A stretch of 64,000 bases of DNA from Serratia marcescens subsp. marcescens ATCC 13880 (GCF_017299535.1 NZ_CP071238.1:1054001-1118000); one strand, 5' to 3'; counted from the first letter of the stretch, positions 1 through 11,018 are shown. The notes: a model not told the origin generated them from the sequence alone. Numbers and translations are program-made.

Positions 1-344
1 TCGGCGTCCAGATACATGTTGGCGCTGGCCGCCGCCGGCGCGGTTTCGCGGAAGTTGATGAAGGTGTCGGTGCCGTCCGCCAGGTGGACGGTCATAAAGC
101 CGCCGCCGCCGATGTTGCCGCAGCAGGGGTTCACCACCGCTTGCGCATAGCCGACCGCCACGGCGGCGTCGATGGCGTTGCCGCCCATCTTCAGGATATC
201 CACCCCGACCTGCGAGGCCAGATGCTGCGAGGTGACCACCATGCCGTTTTGGGCTTCCACCGCTGGGTTGGATGCCGCATACAGGCTGCCGCTGACCAGC
301 AGCGCCGCCATAGTCAGGGGTTTGCTCCATTTCTGTAAAAACAT
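1..344 (-). CDS. ggt: Gamma-glutamyltranspeptidase, 5' part only (runs off window start)
   Basis: Only the first ~114 codons lie in the window; the rest is beyond base 1. Reading from the ATG at 344 gives a short basic start and a hydrophobic core ending in Leu-Tyr-Ala-Ala, a Sec signal peptide for a periplasmic enzyme. Then comes the conserved gamma-glutamyltranspeptidase N-terminus: NGMVVTSQHLASQVG, GGNAIDAAVAVGYA, NPCCGNIGGGGF and NFRETAP. The family hydrolyses or transfers the gamma-glutamyl group of glutathione; the catalytic Thr of the small subunit is outside the window. AGGA precedes the ATG. The next gene to the right has its own terminator before this start, so ggt is probably a separate unit. 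Confidence 0.93.
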   Translation of the reverse strand, partial: MFLQKWSKPLTMAALLVSGSLYAASNPAVEAQNGMVVTSQHLASQVGVDILKMGGNAIDAAVAVGYAQAVVNPCCGNIGGGGFMTVHLADGTDTFINFRETAPAAASANMYLDA

Positions 345-532
345 AGTTATTCCTACCCTGTCAGTTTTTTATTGTGTTGTGTTTGCTTGCCGCTGTTCGC
401 TTGCAAAGCGCGAGCCAGCGTTATTGATAGTAGCCGCAGATGGGCATTCGCGCGGCGAACTGGGCGGGAAATGTGAGCGGAAACAGGGAAATAAAGCACT
501 GCAGGCGGGCGGTCTGCCCCAAAAAGGGGCAT

Positions 533-558
533 AAAAAAACCGGCCGCGTGGGCCGGTT
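533..558 (-). terminator. Intrinsic terminator of the peroxiredoxin gene
   Basis: Perfect 8-bp stem AACCGGCC / GGCCGGTT (538-545 and 551-558) with loop GCGTG. On the minus strand it is followed by a run of T (A-run at 533-539 on the plus strand). It lies 20 bp past the peroxiredoxin stop. A second small hairpin, TGCCCC-AAAAA-GGGGCA, lies at 515-531. Confidence 0.85.
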
Positions 559-578
559 GATTCACTATCAGGCTGAAA

Positions 579-1181
579 TTACAGCTTGGCAGCGTTTTCA
601 GACAGGTATTTTGCCACGCCGTCTGGGGAAGCGCCCATACCTGCTTTGCCTTTTTCCCACTGAGCCGGGCAGACTTCACCGTGCTCTTCGTGGAATTGCA
701 GCGCGTCAACGGTACGGATCATTTCGTCGATGTTACGGCCGATTGGCAGGTCGTTAACAACCTGAGCACGCACGATGCCGTCTTTGTCGATCAGGAAGGA
801 GCCGCGCAGCGCAACGCCGGCTTCCGGGTGTTCGATGCCGTAAGCTTTCTGGATTTCACGCTTAACGTCAGCAACCATTGCGTATTTCACTTCACCGATG
901 CCGCCTTTGTCGACAGGGGTTTTACGCCATGCGTTGTGGACGAATTCTGAGTCGAAGGAAACGCCAACCACTTCAACGCCACGCTTCTGGAACTCTTCAT
1001 AGCGGTGATCGAAAGCGATCAGCTCGGAAGGGCATACGAAGGTGAAGTCCATTGGCCAGAAGAACAGCACGGCCGGTTTGCCGTTCAGGTGCTTCTTCAG
1101 GTTGAAGTTTTCAACGATTTCGCCGCTACCCAGTACGGCAGCTGCAGTGAAGTCAGGGGCTTGACGAGTTACCAGGACCAT
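579..1181 (-). CDS. Typical two-Cys peroxiredoxin (AhpC/TSA family, TsaA-like)
   Basis: A 200-residue thiol peroxidase that reduces H2O2 and organic hydroperoxides in the cytoplasm. The peroxidatic cysteine is Cys50 in FTFVCPSEL and the resolving cysteine is Cys171 in GEVCPAQW, the typical two-Cys arrangement. Length and motifs match the Prx1-like group often annotated as peroxiredoxin C or TsaA, not the 187-residue AhpC that pairs with AhpF; no ahpF is nearby. The reading frame is open upstream to 1298, but the start at 1181 is chosen because AGGAG lies 6 bases before it and family homology begins there. An OxyR-type operator lies about 100 bp upstream, so induction by peroxide is expected. 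Confidence 0.95.
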   Translation of the reverse strand: MVLVTRQAPDFTAAAVLGSGEIVENFNLKKHLNGKPAVLFFWPMDFTFVCPSELIAFDHRYEEFQKRGVEVVGVSFDSEFVHNAWRKTPVDKGGIGEVKYAMVADVKREIQKAYGIEHPEAGVALRGSFLIDKDGIVRAQVVNDLPIGRNIDEMIRTVDALQFHEEHGEVCPAQWEKGKAGMGASPDGVAKYLSENAAKL

Positions 1182-1229
1182 AATTACTCCTGTAATAGGT
1201 GTTAAAGGGTGGATGTAAAAACAAGGGCC

Positions 1230-1258
1230 AGTATAGGGGCCATGACTTGGTGAATAAA
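1230..1258 (-). promoter_or_regulatory. Putative promoter of the peroxiredoxin gene
   Basis: On the minus strand a TATACT -10 (1230-1235) is preceded after 17 bp by a weak -35, TTTATT (1253-1258). A poor -35 is usual for activator-dependent promoters and fits the OxyR-like site just upstream. Confidence 0.5.
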
Positions 1259-1280
1259 GGGTAAAAGACCAATTAATGAG

Positions 1281-1317
1281 ATAGCTTTTACCTATCAAAG
1301 TCGTTGATATAATTTAT
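1281..1317. promoter_or_regulatory. OxyR-type operator (tandem ATAG-N7-CTAT half sites)
   Basis: The first half, 1281-1295, matches the OxyR motif ATAGnTnnnAnCTAT at all ten specified positions. After a 7-bp spacer (1296-1302) the second half, 1303-1317, matches at seven of ten. The total of 37 bp is the known OxyR footprint size. It lies upstream of the peroxiredoxin gene. Confidence 0.75.
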
Positions 1318-1410
1318 CAAGCTTTAAAAATAACCTTTTCCTGCAAAAGGGCAAGCGGCAAAACGTAAATTCTTGCAATGCGCTGCAATTTCAAACGCTT
1401 GGGCTTGACC

Positions 1411-1992
1411 TCAGAGCGTTTTTTCCTTCGCCTGCTGCATCATTTGCGGATAAAACTGCCAGAATTGTGTTTCAAGCTGATGATAATGTTGTTCGACGTC
1501 GGCGAACGAGCCGGCCAGCGCTTCGAGGCGCGGACGGCGGCTGGCCATGCCCTGCAATACCCGGGCGATGAACGGCAATTCGGCGTAGCGTTCCAGCCAG
1601 CGTTCCGGCCACAGATAGCCGTTCAGGTTCTGAAAACGCGGGGGCGTGAGCGGCAGGTAAGGTTCGATCTGGCTGCGGGCTTCCTGGGTAAACTGGTGCA
1701 GGTCGCGTGAAGGCTCCAACTGTTGCCAGTGGCGCGCCAGAAAATGGTCCCACACCACGTCGAGGGTGATCGGCGCCACGCGGCGGTAGGGGGCGCTGAA
1801 ATAGTCGCGGCAGGCTTTCACCTGCGGCAGGCTGTCGGTCAGCACGTCGACGCGGCGGTGCATCATGATGCCGGCCACGACCTCGGGCTGGTAGTCGGCG
1901 GCGGGGTTGCCGCGCACGAAATCGGCCAGCAGGTTGCCCAGCAGCGAACTGTCCGCCAGCATGGCCAGGTGAAGGTGAGCGAGAAAATTCAT
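1411..1992 (-). CDS. acpH: Acyl carrier protein phosphodiesterase AcpH
   Basis: 193 residues, the usual AcpH length (formerly YajB). The enzyme removes the 4'-phosphopantetheine arm from holo-ACP and belongs to the HD-like phosphohydrolase group. The diagnostic N-terminus [10 protein letters not shown] is followed by [13 protein letters not shown], an [12 protein letters not shown] block and [14 protein letters not shown], whose His and Asp residues are candidate metal ligands. The gene diverges from queA, as in E. coli, with the two promoters sharing the 120 bp at 1993-2112. Nothing looks broken. Confidence 0.95.
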   Translation of the reverse strand: MNFLAHLHLAMLADSSLLGNLLADFVRGNPAADYQPEVVAGIMMHRRVDVLTDSLPQVKACRDYFSAPYRRVAPITLDVVWDHFLARHWQQLEPSRDLHQFTQEARSQIEPYLPLTPPRFQNLNGYLWPERWLERYAELPFIARVLQGMASRRPRLEALAGSFADVEQHYHQLETQFWQFYPQMMQQAKEKTL

Positions 1993-2112
1993 CCCTCAAC
2001 TATACCTGAAGTCAGGCAAATCCTCCTTATTTCTTGCCGCTGACCGCCCCCGGCTTTAGACTAGGCCGCCTGTTTTTTACCAACCAGCCTTAAATTGAAG
2101 AAGTGAATACCC

Positions 2113-3183
2113 ATGCGCGTCGCTGATTTTTCGTTTGAACTTCCCGAATCCCTGATTGCCCACTACCCCCAGGCCGAGCGCAGCGCATGCCGCCTGCTGC
2201 AGCTGGATGGGCCGAGCGGGGCGCTGACGCACGGCGTATTCACCGATCTGCTGGATAAGCTGGAAGCCGGCGACCTGCTGGTGTTCAACAATACCCGCGT
2301 GATCCCGGCGCGCATGTTCGGCCGCAAGGTCAGCGGCGGCAAGATAGAAGTGCTGGTGGAGCGCGTGCTGGACGACCATCGCGTGCTGGCGCACGTGCGC
2401 GCGTCGAAAGCGCCCAAGCCGGGCGCCGAGCTGCTGTTGGGGGATGACGAGAGCATCGCCGCCACCATGGTGGCGCGCCACGAGACGCTGTTCGAGCTGC
2501 GCTTCAACGACGAACGCGACGTATTCACCATTCTCAACGCGGCCGGCCACATGCCGCTGCCGCCTTATATCGCCCGCCCGGATGAAGACGCCGACCGTGA
2601 GCTGTATCAGACGGTCTACAGCGAGAAACCGGGCGCGGTCGCCGCGCCGACCGCCGGCCTGCACTTCGACGAACCGCTGCTGGCGGCGCTGCGCGCCAAA
2701 GGCGTGGAAATGGCGTTCGTGACGCTGCACGTCGGCGCCGGCACCTTCCAGCCGGTGCGCGTGGAAACCATCGAAGATCACGTGATGCACGCCGAATACG
2801 CCGAAGTGCCGCAGGACGTGGTCGATGCGGTGCTGGCCTGCAAAGCGCGCGGCAAGCGCGTCGTGGCGGTGGGCACCACCTCGGTGCGTTCGCTGGAAAG
2901 CGCCGCGGCGGCCAGCAAAGAGGCGCTGATTGCGCCGTTCTTCGGCGACACCAGCATCTTTATCTATCCGGGCTATCACTACCAGGTGATCGACGCGCTG
3001 GTGACCAATTTCCACCTGCCGGAATCGACCTTGATCATGCTGGTGTCGGCCTTCGCCGGCTACAAAAATACCATGAACGCCTATCAGCAGGCGGTGGCCG
3101 AGCAGTACCGCTTTTTCAGCTACGGCGATGCGATGTTCATCAGCCGTAATCCGCAGGCGGAAAACGAGTCCGTCGGCGGTTAA
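2113..3183 (+). CDS. queA: S-adenosylmethionine:tRNA ribosyltransferase-isomerase QueA
   Basis: 356 residues, full length. QueA transfers and isomerises the ribosyl part of SAM onto 7-aminomethyl-7-deazaguanine in tRNA to make epoxyqueuosine. Recognisable blocks are the N-terminal [28 protein letters not shown], the central [12 protein letters not shown] and [12 protein letters not shown], and the late [18 protein letters not shown]. It lies 72 bp upstream of tgt, which does the preceding base exchange, so they probably form one unit that may continue into yajC-secDF. queC, an earlier step of the same pathway, lies about 37 kb away in this window. Confidence 0.98.
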   Translation: MRVADFSFELPESLIAHYPQAERSACRLLQLDGPSGALTHGVFTDLLDKLEAGDLLVFNNTRVIPARMFGRKVSGGKIEVLVERVLDDHRVLAHVRASKAPKPGAELLLGDDESIAATMVARHETLFELRFNDERDVFTILNAAGHMPLPPYIARPDEDADRELYQTVYSEKPGAVAAPTAGLHFDEPLLAALRAKGVEMAFVTLHVGAGTFQPVRVETIEDHVMHAEYAEVPQDVVDAVLACKARGKRVVAVGTTSVRSLESAAAASKEALIAPFFGDTSIFIYPGYHYQVIDALVTNFHLPESTLIMLVSAFAGYKNTMNAYQQAVAEQYRFFSYGDAMFISRNPQAENESVGG

Positions 3184-4380
<1,197 letters not shown>

Positions 4381-4413
4381 TCTAATAATTGATAACTTAA
4401 TGAGGGAATTTCA

Positions 4414-4746
4414 ATGAGCTTTTTCATTTCTGACGCCGTCGCATCCGCAGGGGCTCCGGCTCAGGGAAGCCCGTACTCTCTGATCATTATGCTGGTGGTG
4501 TTCGGCCTGATCTTCTACTTCATGATCCTGCGCCCACAGCAGAAGCGCGCGAAAGATCACAAGAAGCTGATGGACTCCATCGGTAAAGGCGACGAAGTGC
4601 TGACCACCGGCGGCCTGATCGGTCGCGTGACCAAAGTGGCCGACACCGGCATCATCGCCATCGCGCTGAACGACACCACGGAAGTGATGATCAAGCGTGA
4701 CTTCGTGGCGGCCGTTCTGCCGAAAGGTACCATGAAGGCCCTGTAA
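4414..4746 (+). CDS. yajC: Sec translocon accessory subunit YajC
   Basis: 110 residues with one membrane segment (about residues 20-38, SLIIMLVVFGLIFYFMIL) followed by the signature RPQQKRAKDHKKLM and a beta-rich cytosolic domain. YajC associates with SecD and SecF and with the SecYEG holo-translocon in the inner membrane. It is directly followed by secD (24 bp gap) and then secF, the standard yajC-secD-secF operon. Length and order match E. coli. Confidence 0.97.
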   Translation: MSFFISDAVASAGAPAQGSPYSLIIMLVVFGLIFYFMILRPQQKRAKDHKKLMDSIGKGDEVLTTGGLIGRVTKVADTGIIAIALNDTTEVMIKRDFVAAVLPKGTMKAL

Positions 4747-4770
4747 TCTTTTTTCCCGAAGGGAATTGCC

Positions 4771-6618
4771 GTGCTAAACCGTTATCCTTTGTGGAAGTAT
4801 CTGATGTTGATCGTCGTGATCCTCGTCGGTCTGCTTTATGCGCTTCCCAACATCTACGGTGAGGATCCGGCCGTACAAATCACTGGCGCGCGCGGCGTCG
4901 CCGCCAGTGAAACTACGCTGGACCAGGTCCGTACCGTATTAGAAAAAGACAACATCGCGAGCAAGTCGATTGCGCTGGAAAATGGCGCCATCCTGGCTCG
5001 CTTTAAAGATCCTGACGTTCAGCTGCGCGCCCGCGAAGCGCTGGTGACCGAGCTGGGTGACAAATTCGTCGTGGCGCTGAACCTGGCGCCGGCCACGCCG
5101 ACCTGGCTGGCCATGCTGGGCGCAGAGCCGATGAAACTCGGCCTGGACCTGCGCGGCGGCGTCCACTTCCTGATGGAAGTGGACATGGACACCGCGTTGA
5201 GCAAGCTGCAGGAACAGACCATGGATACCCTGCGCAGCGAGCTGCGCGAGAAGGGCATTCCTTACGCGTCTATCCGCAAGCTGGACAACAACGGCGTGGA
5301 AGTTCGCTTCCGTGACGATGCGGCTCGCGATCAGGCCATCAGCTACATCGGTCCGCGTCAACGCGATCTGGTGCTGTCTGCCAACGGCGCCAACACCATG
5401 AAAGCCAACCTGACGGACGCCCGTCTGAGCGAAGCGCGCGAATACGCCGTCCAGCAGAACATCACTATCCTGCGTAACCGCGTCAACCAGCTCGGCGTCG
5501 CCGAACCGCTGGTGCAGCGCCAGGGCGCCGACCGCATCGTGGTTGAGCTGCCGGGCATTCAGGACACCGCGCGCGCCAAAGAAATTCTGGGCGCCACCGC
5601 GACCCTGGAGTTCCGTCTGGTGAACACCAATGCGGACGCCACTGCGGCGGCCAACGGCCGCGTGCCGGGCGACTCAGAGGTGAAATACACCCGTGACGGC
5701 CAGCCGATCGTGCTGTACAAGCGCGTGATCCTGACCGGTGACCACATCACCGACTCCACCTCTAGCACCGACGAATACAACCAGCCGCAGGTTAACATCT
5801 CGCTGGACAGCGCCGGCGGCACGTCCATGTCCAACTTCACCAAGGATAACATCGGCAAGCCGATGGCGACCCTGTTCGTGGAGTATAAGGACAGCGGCAA
5901 GAAAGACGCTAACGGCCGTGCGGTGCTGGTGAAACAGGAAGAAGTGATCAACGTGGCGAACATTCAGTCGCGTCTGGGCAACAGCTTCCGCATCACCGGC
6001 ATCGGCAACCCGAACGAAGCGCGTCAGCTTTCGCTGCTGCTGCGTGCGGGTGCGCTGATCGCGCCGATTCAGATCGTCGAAGAGCGCACCATCGGTCCAA
6101 CCCTGGGTCAGCAGAACATCACCCAAGGTCTGGAAGCCTGTCTGTGGGGCCTGGTGGCGTCCATCGTCTTCATGGTGGTCTGGTACCGTAAGTTCGGCGT
6201 GATCGCCACCACGGCGCTGGTCGCCAACCTGGTGCTGATCGTCGGCGTGATGTCCCTGTTGCCGGGGGCGACGCTGACCATGCCGGGTATCGCCGGGATC
6301 GTGTTGACGCTGGCGGTGGCGGTTGACGCCAACGTACTGATTAACGAACGTATCAAGGAAGAGCTGAAGAACGGCCGGTCCGTTCAGCAGGCGATCCATG
6401 AGGGCTATAAAGGCGCGTTCTCCAGTATCGTCGATGCCAACATCACCACCCTGATCACCGCGGTCATCCTGTACGCAGTGGGCACCGGTTCGATCAAAGG
6501 CTTTGCGATCACCACCGCTATCGGTGTGGCGACGTCCATGTTCACCGCGATTGTCGGTACCCGTGCCATCGTCAACCTGCTTTACGGCGGCAAACGCATT
6601 AACAAGCTGTCTATCTGA
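4771..6618 (+). CDS. secD: Protein translocase subunit SecD
   Basis: 615 residues, GTG start at 4771 after AAGGGAATTGCC. With SecF it uses the proton gradient to help complete protein export and release on the periplasmic side. One N-terminal membrane helix (about 7-27) is followed by a large periplasmic region that includes the [15 protein letters not shown] block. Five further helices form the C-terminal RND-like part, with the conserved [30 protein letters not shown] segment in helix four. SecF begins 10 bp after the stop. Intact and of usual length. Confidence 0.98.
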   Translation: MLNRYPLWKYLMLIVVILVGLLYALPNIYGEDPAVQITGARGVAASETTLDQVRTVLEKDNIASKSIALENGAILARFKDPDVQLRAREALVTELGDKFVVALNLAPATPTWLAMLGAEPMKLGLDLRGGVHFLMEVDMDTALSKLQEQTMDTLRSELREKGIPYASIRKLDNNGVEVRFRDDAARDQAISYIGPRQRDLVLSANGANTMKANLTDARLSEAREYAVQQNITILRNRVNQLGVAEPLVQRQGADRIVVELPGIQDTARAKEILGATATLEFRLVNTNADATAAANGRVPGDSEVKYTRDGQPIVLYKRVILTGDHITDSTSSTDEYNQPQVNISLDSAGGTSMSNFTKDNIGKPMATLFVEYKDSGKKDANGRAVLVKQEEVINVANIQSRLGNSFRITGIGNPNEARQLSLLLRAGALIAPIQIVEERTIGPTLGQQNITQGLEACLWGLVASIVFMVVWYRKFGVIATTALVANLVLIVGVMSLLPGATLTMPGIAGIVLTLAVAVDANVLINERIKEELKNGRSVQQAIHEGYKGAFSSIVDANITTLITAVILYAVGTGSIKGFAITTAIGVATSMFTAIVGTRAIVNLLYGGKRINKLSI

Positions 6619-6628
6619 GGAGTGCGTT

Positions 6629-7597
6629 GTGGCACAGGATTATACTGTTGAGCAACTCAACTACGGCCGTAAAGTCTACGACTTTATGCGCTGGGACTAT
6701 TTGGCCTTCGGCATCTCGTTGCTGCTGTTGGTCGCGTCGATCGTCACCATGTCGGTGCGCGGGTTTAACTGGGGTCTGGATTTCACCGGCGGTACGGTGA
6801 TTGAAATCAACCTGGAGAAACCGGCTAACCTCGACCTGATGCGCGATACGCTGGAGAAGGCCGGGTTCCAGGATCCGATCATCCAGAACTTCGGCAGCAG
6901 CCGCGACGTGATGGTGCGCATGCCACCGGCGACCGGCACCGCAGGCCAGGAACTGGGCAACAAGGTGATCGGCGTGATCAACGACTCGGTGGATAAAAAC
7001 GCCACCGTGAAGCGCATCGAGTTCGTCGGCCCGAGCGTGGGCAGCGAACTGGCGCAAACCGGCGGCATGGCGCTGCTGGTGGCGTTGATCTGTATCCTGA
7101 TCTACGTCGGTTTCCGCTTCGAATGGCGCCTGGCGCTGGGGGCGGTTATCGCGCTGGCGCACGACGTGATCATCACGCTGGGCGTGCTGTCGCTGTTCCA
7201 CATCGAGATTGACCTGACCATCGTCGCGTCCCTGATGTCGGTTATCGGTTACTCGCTGAACGACAGCATCGTGGTTTCCGACCGTATTCGTGAGAACTTC
7301 CGCAAGATCCGCCGCGGCACGCCTTACGAGATCATGAACGTGTCGTTGACCCAGACGCTGAGCCGTACGCTGATGACTTCCGGTACTACCCTGATGGTGG
7401 TGCTGATGCTGTACATCTTCGGTGGCGCGATGCTGCAAGGCTTCTCGTTGGCGATGTTGATCGGCGTGTCGATCGGTACCGTCTCCTCCATCTACGTCGC
7501 GTCCGCGCTGGCGTTGAAACTGGGGATGAAACGCGAGCACATGCTGCAGCAAAAAGTGGAAAAAGAGGGCGCGGATCAGCCTTCGATTCTGCCTTAA
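6629..7597 (+). CDS. secF: Protein translocase subunit SecF
   Basis: 322 residues from the GTG at 6629, preceded by GAGG; the frame stays open upstream inside secD, but only from this GTG does the protein match SecF. Six membrane helices with one periplasmic loop after the first. Conserved marks are [12 protein letters not shown] after helix one and [22 protein letters not shown] in the fourth helix region. It pairs with SecD to form the Sec proton-driven accessory unit. A strong terminator lies about 27 bp after the stop, which ends the yajC-secDF operon. Confidence 0.97.
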   Translation: MAQDYTVEQLNYGRKVYDFMRWDYLAFGISLLLLVASIVTMSVRGFNWGLDFTGGTVIEINLEKPANLDLMRDTLEKAGFQDPIIQNFGSSRDVMVRMPPATGTAGQELGNKVIGVINDSVDKNATVKRIEFVGPSVGSELAQTGGMALLVALICILIYVGFRFEWRLALGAVIALAHDVIITLGVLSLFHIEIDLTIVASLMSVIGYSLNDSIVVSDRIRENFRKIRRGTPYEIMNVSLTQTLSRTLMTSGTTLMVVLMLYIFGGAMLQGFSLAMLIGVSIGTVSSIYVASALALKLGMKREHMLQQKVEKEGADQPSILP

Positions 7598-7623
7598 CCG
7601 CCGCAGTATTCAGAGAAATGAGA

Positions 7624-7652
7624 AGGAGCGCCCATCGGCGCTCCTTTTTTTT
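7624..7652 (+). terminator. Intrinsic terminator after secF
   Basis: Perfect 9-bp stem AGGAGCGCC / GGCGCTCCT with loop CATC, followed by eight T. It lies between convergent secF and yajI. Confidence 0.92.
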
Positions 7653-7662
7653 GCTTTGGGTT

Positions 7663-8223
7663 TCAGCGTTGCTGCACCACCGCCGGTTGGGCGGTCGAAA
7701 CCAGACTGTGCAGACGGATATAGCCCAATTGTTCCGGCGTCACGCCGCTGAAGCGCAGCTCAAAGTCCTGGCCGGGTTTCGGCAGCAGCGAATCGGCGCT
7801 GGCGATCGGTTGCGACAGCGCCTCGGCGGTCAGCGGCCGCCCGGTGGCGTCGTCCAGTTGGCCCCATTCCACCACCGCTTTGAACGGCGGCAGCGTGGCC
7901 TGTGAGAGGATGCGCACATGCAGCTGCGCCTGCGTGCCGTTGGCTTCGCTCTTGATGTGGCTCAGCGAAACGCTCAGCTCGCCGATGCCGCTCTGCAAAC
8001 GGGCGGCGCTTCGGGCCGCCGGCAGCAGGTAGACGCCGTTGTCGGAGTGCTGATTGAGCATATTCTGCCGCTCCAGTGCGGTGGTTTGATCGGTCAGCAC
8101 GCTCACTTTCTGGTTCAGCGCGGCGACCTGATGGCGCAGTTGAGGCACGGCGGCGTTGTGCGCGCAGCCTGCCAGCAACACGGCGGCGGCGAGCAGGGCG
8201 ATTTTGGGGTAACAGGTTGTCAT
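7663..8223 (-). CDS. yajI: DUF3251 lipoprotein YajI
   Basis: 186 residues. The N-terminus is a lipoprotein signal with lipobox LLAGC, so Cys20 would be lipidated. It is followed by a short coiled-coil-like stretch rich in Leu, Gln and Val (about 29-55) and a C-terminal domain of the DUF3251 type. Function is unknown. In E. coli yajI lies just before nrdR, as here, but there yajD and tsx separate it from secF; here it directly follows secF in convergent orientation. Identification rests on position, lipobox and general resemblance. Confidence 0.8.
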   Translation of the reverse strand: MTTCYPKIALLAAAVLLAGCAHNAAVPQLRHQVAALNQKVSVLTDQTTALERQNMLNQHSDNGVYLLPAARSAARLQSGIGELSVSLSHIKSEANGTQAQLHVRILSQATLPPFKAVVEWGQLDDATGRPLTAEALSQPIASADSLLPKPGQDFELRFSGVTPEQLGYIRLHSLVSTAQPAVVQQR

Positions 8224-8397
8224 GACGGCGATTTCCTATGCTGAATCTCCTGCTATCAGCTTAGTCCGCCCGGAGGGGAAAGTCATATCGGCGCCGCTTC
8301 CCGGCTGCGTGTCGCAACAAATGGCCGCCGCCCTTTGTTGTGGCTGCACTTCGGGGTAAACTGCGTTTATCTATAAAAACGTTTATCAGGACGTGTT

Positions 8398-8847
8398 ATG
8401 CATTGCCCTTTCTGCGCCGCCGTTGATACCAAAGTCATTGATTCCCGCCTGGTGGGGGACGGTTCGCAAGTGCGCCGCCGCCGCCAGTGTCTGGTGTGCA
8501 ATGAGCGCTTCACCACCTTCGAGGTGGCCGAGCTGGTGATGCCGCGAGTGATTAAAAGCGATGAGGTGCGCGAGCCGTTCAACGAAGACAAACTGCGCCG
8601 CGGCATGCTGAAAGCGCTGGAAAAGCGCCCGGTCAGCTCGGACGACGTGGAAAACGCCCTTAATCATATCAAATCCCAACTGCGCGCCACCGGCGAACGC
8701 GAAGTGCCGACCAAACTGGTGGGCAATCTGGTGATGGACGCGTTGAAAAAGCTGGATAAGGTCGCCTACATTCGCTTTGCGTCGGTGTACCGCAGCTTCG
8801 AGGACGTGCGCGAGTTCGGCGAAGAGATCGCCCGCCTGCAAGACTAA
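8398..8847 (+). CDS. nrdR: Transcriptional repressor NrdR
   Basis: 149 residues. NrdR represses ribonucleotide reductase operons by binding NrdR boxes when loaded with ATP/dATP. An N-terminal zinc ribbon is visible: CPFC at residues 3-6 and CLVC near 31-34. It is followed by the ATP-cone domain (from about residue 46, [21 protein letters not shown]). It heads the nrdR-ribD-ribH-nusB cluster as in E. coli; ribD follows after 10 bp. Confidence 0.98.
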   Translation: MHCPFCAAVDTKVIDSRLVGDGSQVRRRRQCLVCNERFTTFEVAELVMPRVIKSDEVREPFNEDKLRRGMLKALEKRPVSSDDVENALNHIKSQLRATGEREVPTKLVGNLVMDALKKLDKVAYIRFASVYRSFEDVREFGEEIARLQD

Positions 8848-8857
8848 AGGATCTTTC

Positions 8858-9967
8858 ATGCATCACGACGAATTTTATATGGCGCGCGCCTTCGAACTGG
8901 CGCGCCTGGGGCGTTTCACCACCGCGCCCAATCCGAACGTCGGCTGCGTTATCGTGCGCGACGGCGAAATTGTCGGTGAAGGCTACCATCTGCGCGCCGG
9001 CGAGCCGCACGCGGAAGTGCACGCGCTGCGCATGGCGGGCGACAAGGCGCGCGGCGCCACCGCCTATGTGACGCTCGAGCCGTGCAGCCACCACGGCCGC
9101 ACGCCGCCCTGCGCCGATGCGCTGGTGGCCGCCGGCGTAACACGGGTGGTCGCGGCGATGCAAGATCCCAATCCGCAGGTGGCGGGGCGCGGGCTGTACA
9201 AGCTGCAGCAGGCCGGCGTCGAAGTCCGTCATGGCCTGATGCTGGCCGAGGCCGAAGCGGTCAACCTGGGCTTCCTCAAGCGCATGCGCACCGGTTTCCC
9301 TTACGTGCAGCTGAAGCTGGGCGCGTCGCTGGACGGCCGCACGGCGATGGCCACCGGCGAGAGCCAGTGGATCACCTCACCCGAAGCGCGTCAGGACGTG
9401 CAGCGCCTGCGCGCGCAGAGCGCCGCGATTCTCAGCACCAGCGCCACCGTGCTGGCGGACGATCCGTCGCTGACGGTGCGTTGGGATGAGCTGGACGCCG
9501 AGACGCAGCGCCACTATCCGCGCGAAAATCTGCGCCAGCCGCTGCGCATCCTGCTCGACAGCCAAAATCGCATCACCCCGCAGCACCGCGTGGTGCAGCA
9601 GCCGGGCGCTACCTGGCTGGCGCGCCTGCAGGCGGATGAACAGGCCTGGCCGCAAGAGGTCGAACAGTTTATCTGCCCGGCGCACGGCGGCGGCATTGAT
9701 CTGGTGGTGATGATGATGCTGTTGGCCAAGCGCCAGGTGAATTCAATCTGGGTAGAGGCGGGCGCAATGCTGGCCGGCGCGCTGCTGCAGGCCGGCCTGG
9801 TGGATGAGCTCATTTTGTACATCGCGCCGAAACTGTTGGGCGATAATGGCCGTGGCCTGTGTCATCTGCCGGGCCTGGAACGGCTGGCCGACGCGCCGGA
9901 ATTCGTCTTTAGCGACGTGCGCCAGGTCGGCCCCGATCTGCGTTTGCGCCTGCGGGCGAAACACTGA
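8858..9967 (+). CDS. ribD: Bifunctional riboflavin deaminase/reductase RibD
   Basis: 369 residues from the ATG at 8858 (AAAGGATC upstream); the in-frame ATG at 8777 lies inside nrdR and is not used. RibD deaminates the pyrimidine intermediate and then reduces its ribosyl chain. The N-terminal deaminase has the zinc signature HAEVHA (His51) and EPCSHHGRTPPC (Cys76, Cys85). The C-terminal reductase domain starts near residue 145 with QLKLGASLDGRTA. The gene lies between nrdR and ribH, two steps of the same riboflavin pathway being adjacent. Confidence 0.97.
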   Translation: MHHDEFYMARAFELARLGRFTTAPNPNVGCVIVRDGEIVGEGYHLRAGEPHAEVHALRMAGDKARGATAYVTLEPCSHHGRTPPCADALVAAGVTRVVAAMQDPNPQVAGRGLYKLQQAGVEVRHGLMLAEAEAVNLGFLKRMRTGFPYVQLKLGASLDGRTAMATGESQWITSPEARQDVQRLRAQSAAILSTSATVLADDPSLTVRWDELDAETQRHYPRENLRQPLRILLDSQNRITPQHRVVQQPGATWLARLQADEQAWPQEVEQFICPAHGGGIDLVVMMMLLAKRQVNSIWVEAGAMLAGALLQAGLVDELILYIAPKLLGDNGRGLCHLPGLERLADAPEFVFSDVRQVGPDLRLRLRAKH

Positions 9968-10074
9968 ATCTCGCGCCCGCGCGCCGGTTTTACAAAAGCG
10001 CCGCGCAGGCGATGAAAGAATATGATAGAATCCGCCCCCCTGCGGGGTATTGAACCCATTTTTAAGGAAAGCCC

Positions 10075-10545
10075 ATGAAAGTTATCGAAGGTGTTGTTGC
10101 TACTCCAAATGCCCGTGTGGCGATCGCAATTGCACGTTTTAACAATTTCATCAACGACAGCCTGCTGGAAGGCGCCATCGACGCGCTGAAACGCATTGGT
10201 CAGGTTGCTGACGACAACATCACCGTTGTCTGGGTCCCGGGCGCTTACGAGCTGCCGCTGACGGCGAGCGTATTGGCCAAAACCGGCAAATACGACGCGG
10301 TTATCGCGCTGGGCACCGTTATCCGCGGGGGCACCGCGCACTTCGAATATGTGGCGGGCGAAGCCAGCTCCGGCATCGGCAACGTTGCGATGAATGCCGA
10401 AATCCCGGTTGCCTTTGGCGTGCTGACCACCGAAAGCATCGAACAGGCGATCGAACGCGCCGGCACCAAAGCGGGCAACAAGGGCGCTGAAGCCGCGTTG
10501 ACCGCACTTGAAATGATTAATGTTATCAAAGCTATTAAAGCCTGA
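10075..10545 (+). CDS. ribH: 6,7-dimethyl-8-ribityllumazine synthase
   Basis: 156 residues. The enzyme condenses the pyrimidine product of RibD with 3,4-dihydroxy-2-butanone 4-phosphate to give lumazine, the last intermediate before riboflavin. Family marks include [23 protein letters not shown] and [16 protein letters not shown], with the active-site His in the last. The 107-bp gap after ribD and a -10-like ATGATAGAAT sequence near 10021 suggest an additional internal promoter. nusB follows after 20 bp. It is called ribE in E. coli. Confidence 0.97.
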   Translation: MKVIEGVVATPNARVAIAIARFNNFINDSLLEGAIDALKRIGQVADDNITVVWVPGAYELPLTASVLAKTGKYDAVIALGTVIRGGTAHFEYVAGEASSGIGNVAMNAEIPVAFGVLTTESIEQAIERAGTKAGNKGAEAALTALEMINVIKAIKA

Positions 10546-10565
10546 ATTTAGTTAAGGGGAATTCC

Positions 10566-10982
10566 GTGAAACCTGCTGCTCGTCGCCGCGCTCGTGAGTG
10601 CGCTGTTCAAGCGCTTTACTCTTGGCAGTTGTCTAAAAACGACCTTGCCGATGTTGAACACCAGTTCCTGACGGAGCAGGATGTCAAAGATGTTGACGTC
10701 GCCTATTTTCGCGAGTTGCTGTCCGGCGCGGCAGTGAATGCAGGTATGCTGGACGAACTGATGGCGCCTTACCTGTCGCGTCAGCTCGAAGAGCTGGGCC
10801 AGGTGGAGCGCGCGGTGCTGCGCGTCGCGCTGTTTGAACTGAAGATGCGCGAGGATGTCCCTTACAAAGTGGCGATCAACGAAGCGATCGAGCTGGCGAA
10901 AACCTTCGGCGCGGAAGACAGCCACAAGTTTGTGAACGGGGTGCTGGATAAAGTGGCGCCAACCCTTCGCAAGAAAAAGTAA
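10566..10982 (+). CDS. nusB: Transcription antitermination factor NusB
   Basis: 138 residues, GTG start at 10566 preceded by AAGGGGA. NusB binds boxA RNA with NusE (S10) and supports antitermination on rRNA operons. The all-helical fold is recognisable from [22 protein letters not shown] at the start and the [22 protein letters not shown] helix near the end. It follows ribH as in E. coli. A clear intrinsic terminator lies 4 bp past the stop. Confidence 0.98.
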   Translation: MKPAARRRARECAVQALYSWQLSKNDLADVEHQFLTEQDVKDVDVAYFRELLSGAAVNAGMLDELMAPYLSRQLEELGQVERAVLRVALFELKMREDVPYKVAINEAIELAKTFGAEDSHKFVNGVLDKVAPTLRKKK

Positions 10983-10986
10983 AACA

Positions 10987-11018
10987 TTAAGGCCGGCATT
11001 CCCGGCCTTAATTTCTTC
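10987..11018 (+). terminator. Intrinsic terminator between nusB and thiL
   Basis: 10-bp perfect stem TTAAGGCCGG / CCGGCCTTAA with a 5-base loop, then TTTCTTCT. It lies between nusB and thiL, so thiL may depend on read-through or on its own promoter. Confidence 0.8.

Noticed and set aside
515..531. Small hairpin TGCCCC-AAAAA-GGGGCA beside the peroxiredoxin terminator
   Set aside because: No T-run on either side in the right direction; probably incidental next to the true terminator at 533-558.
9968..10074. Possible FMN riboswitch before ribH
   Set aside because: The 107-bp gap is too short and lacks the conserved FMN-aptamer blocks.
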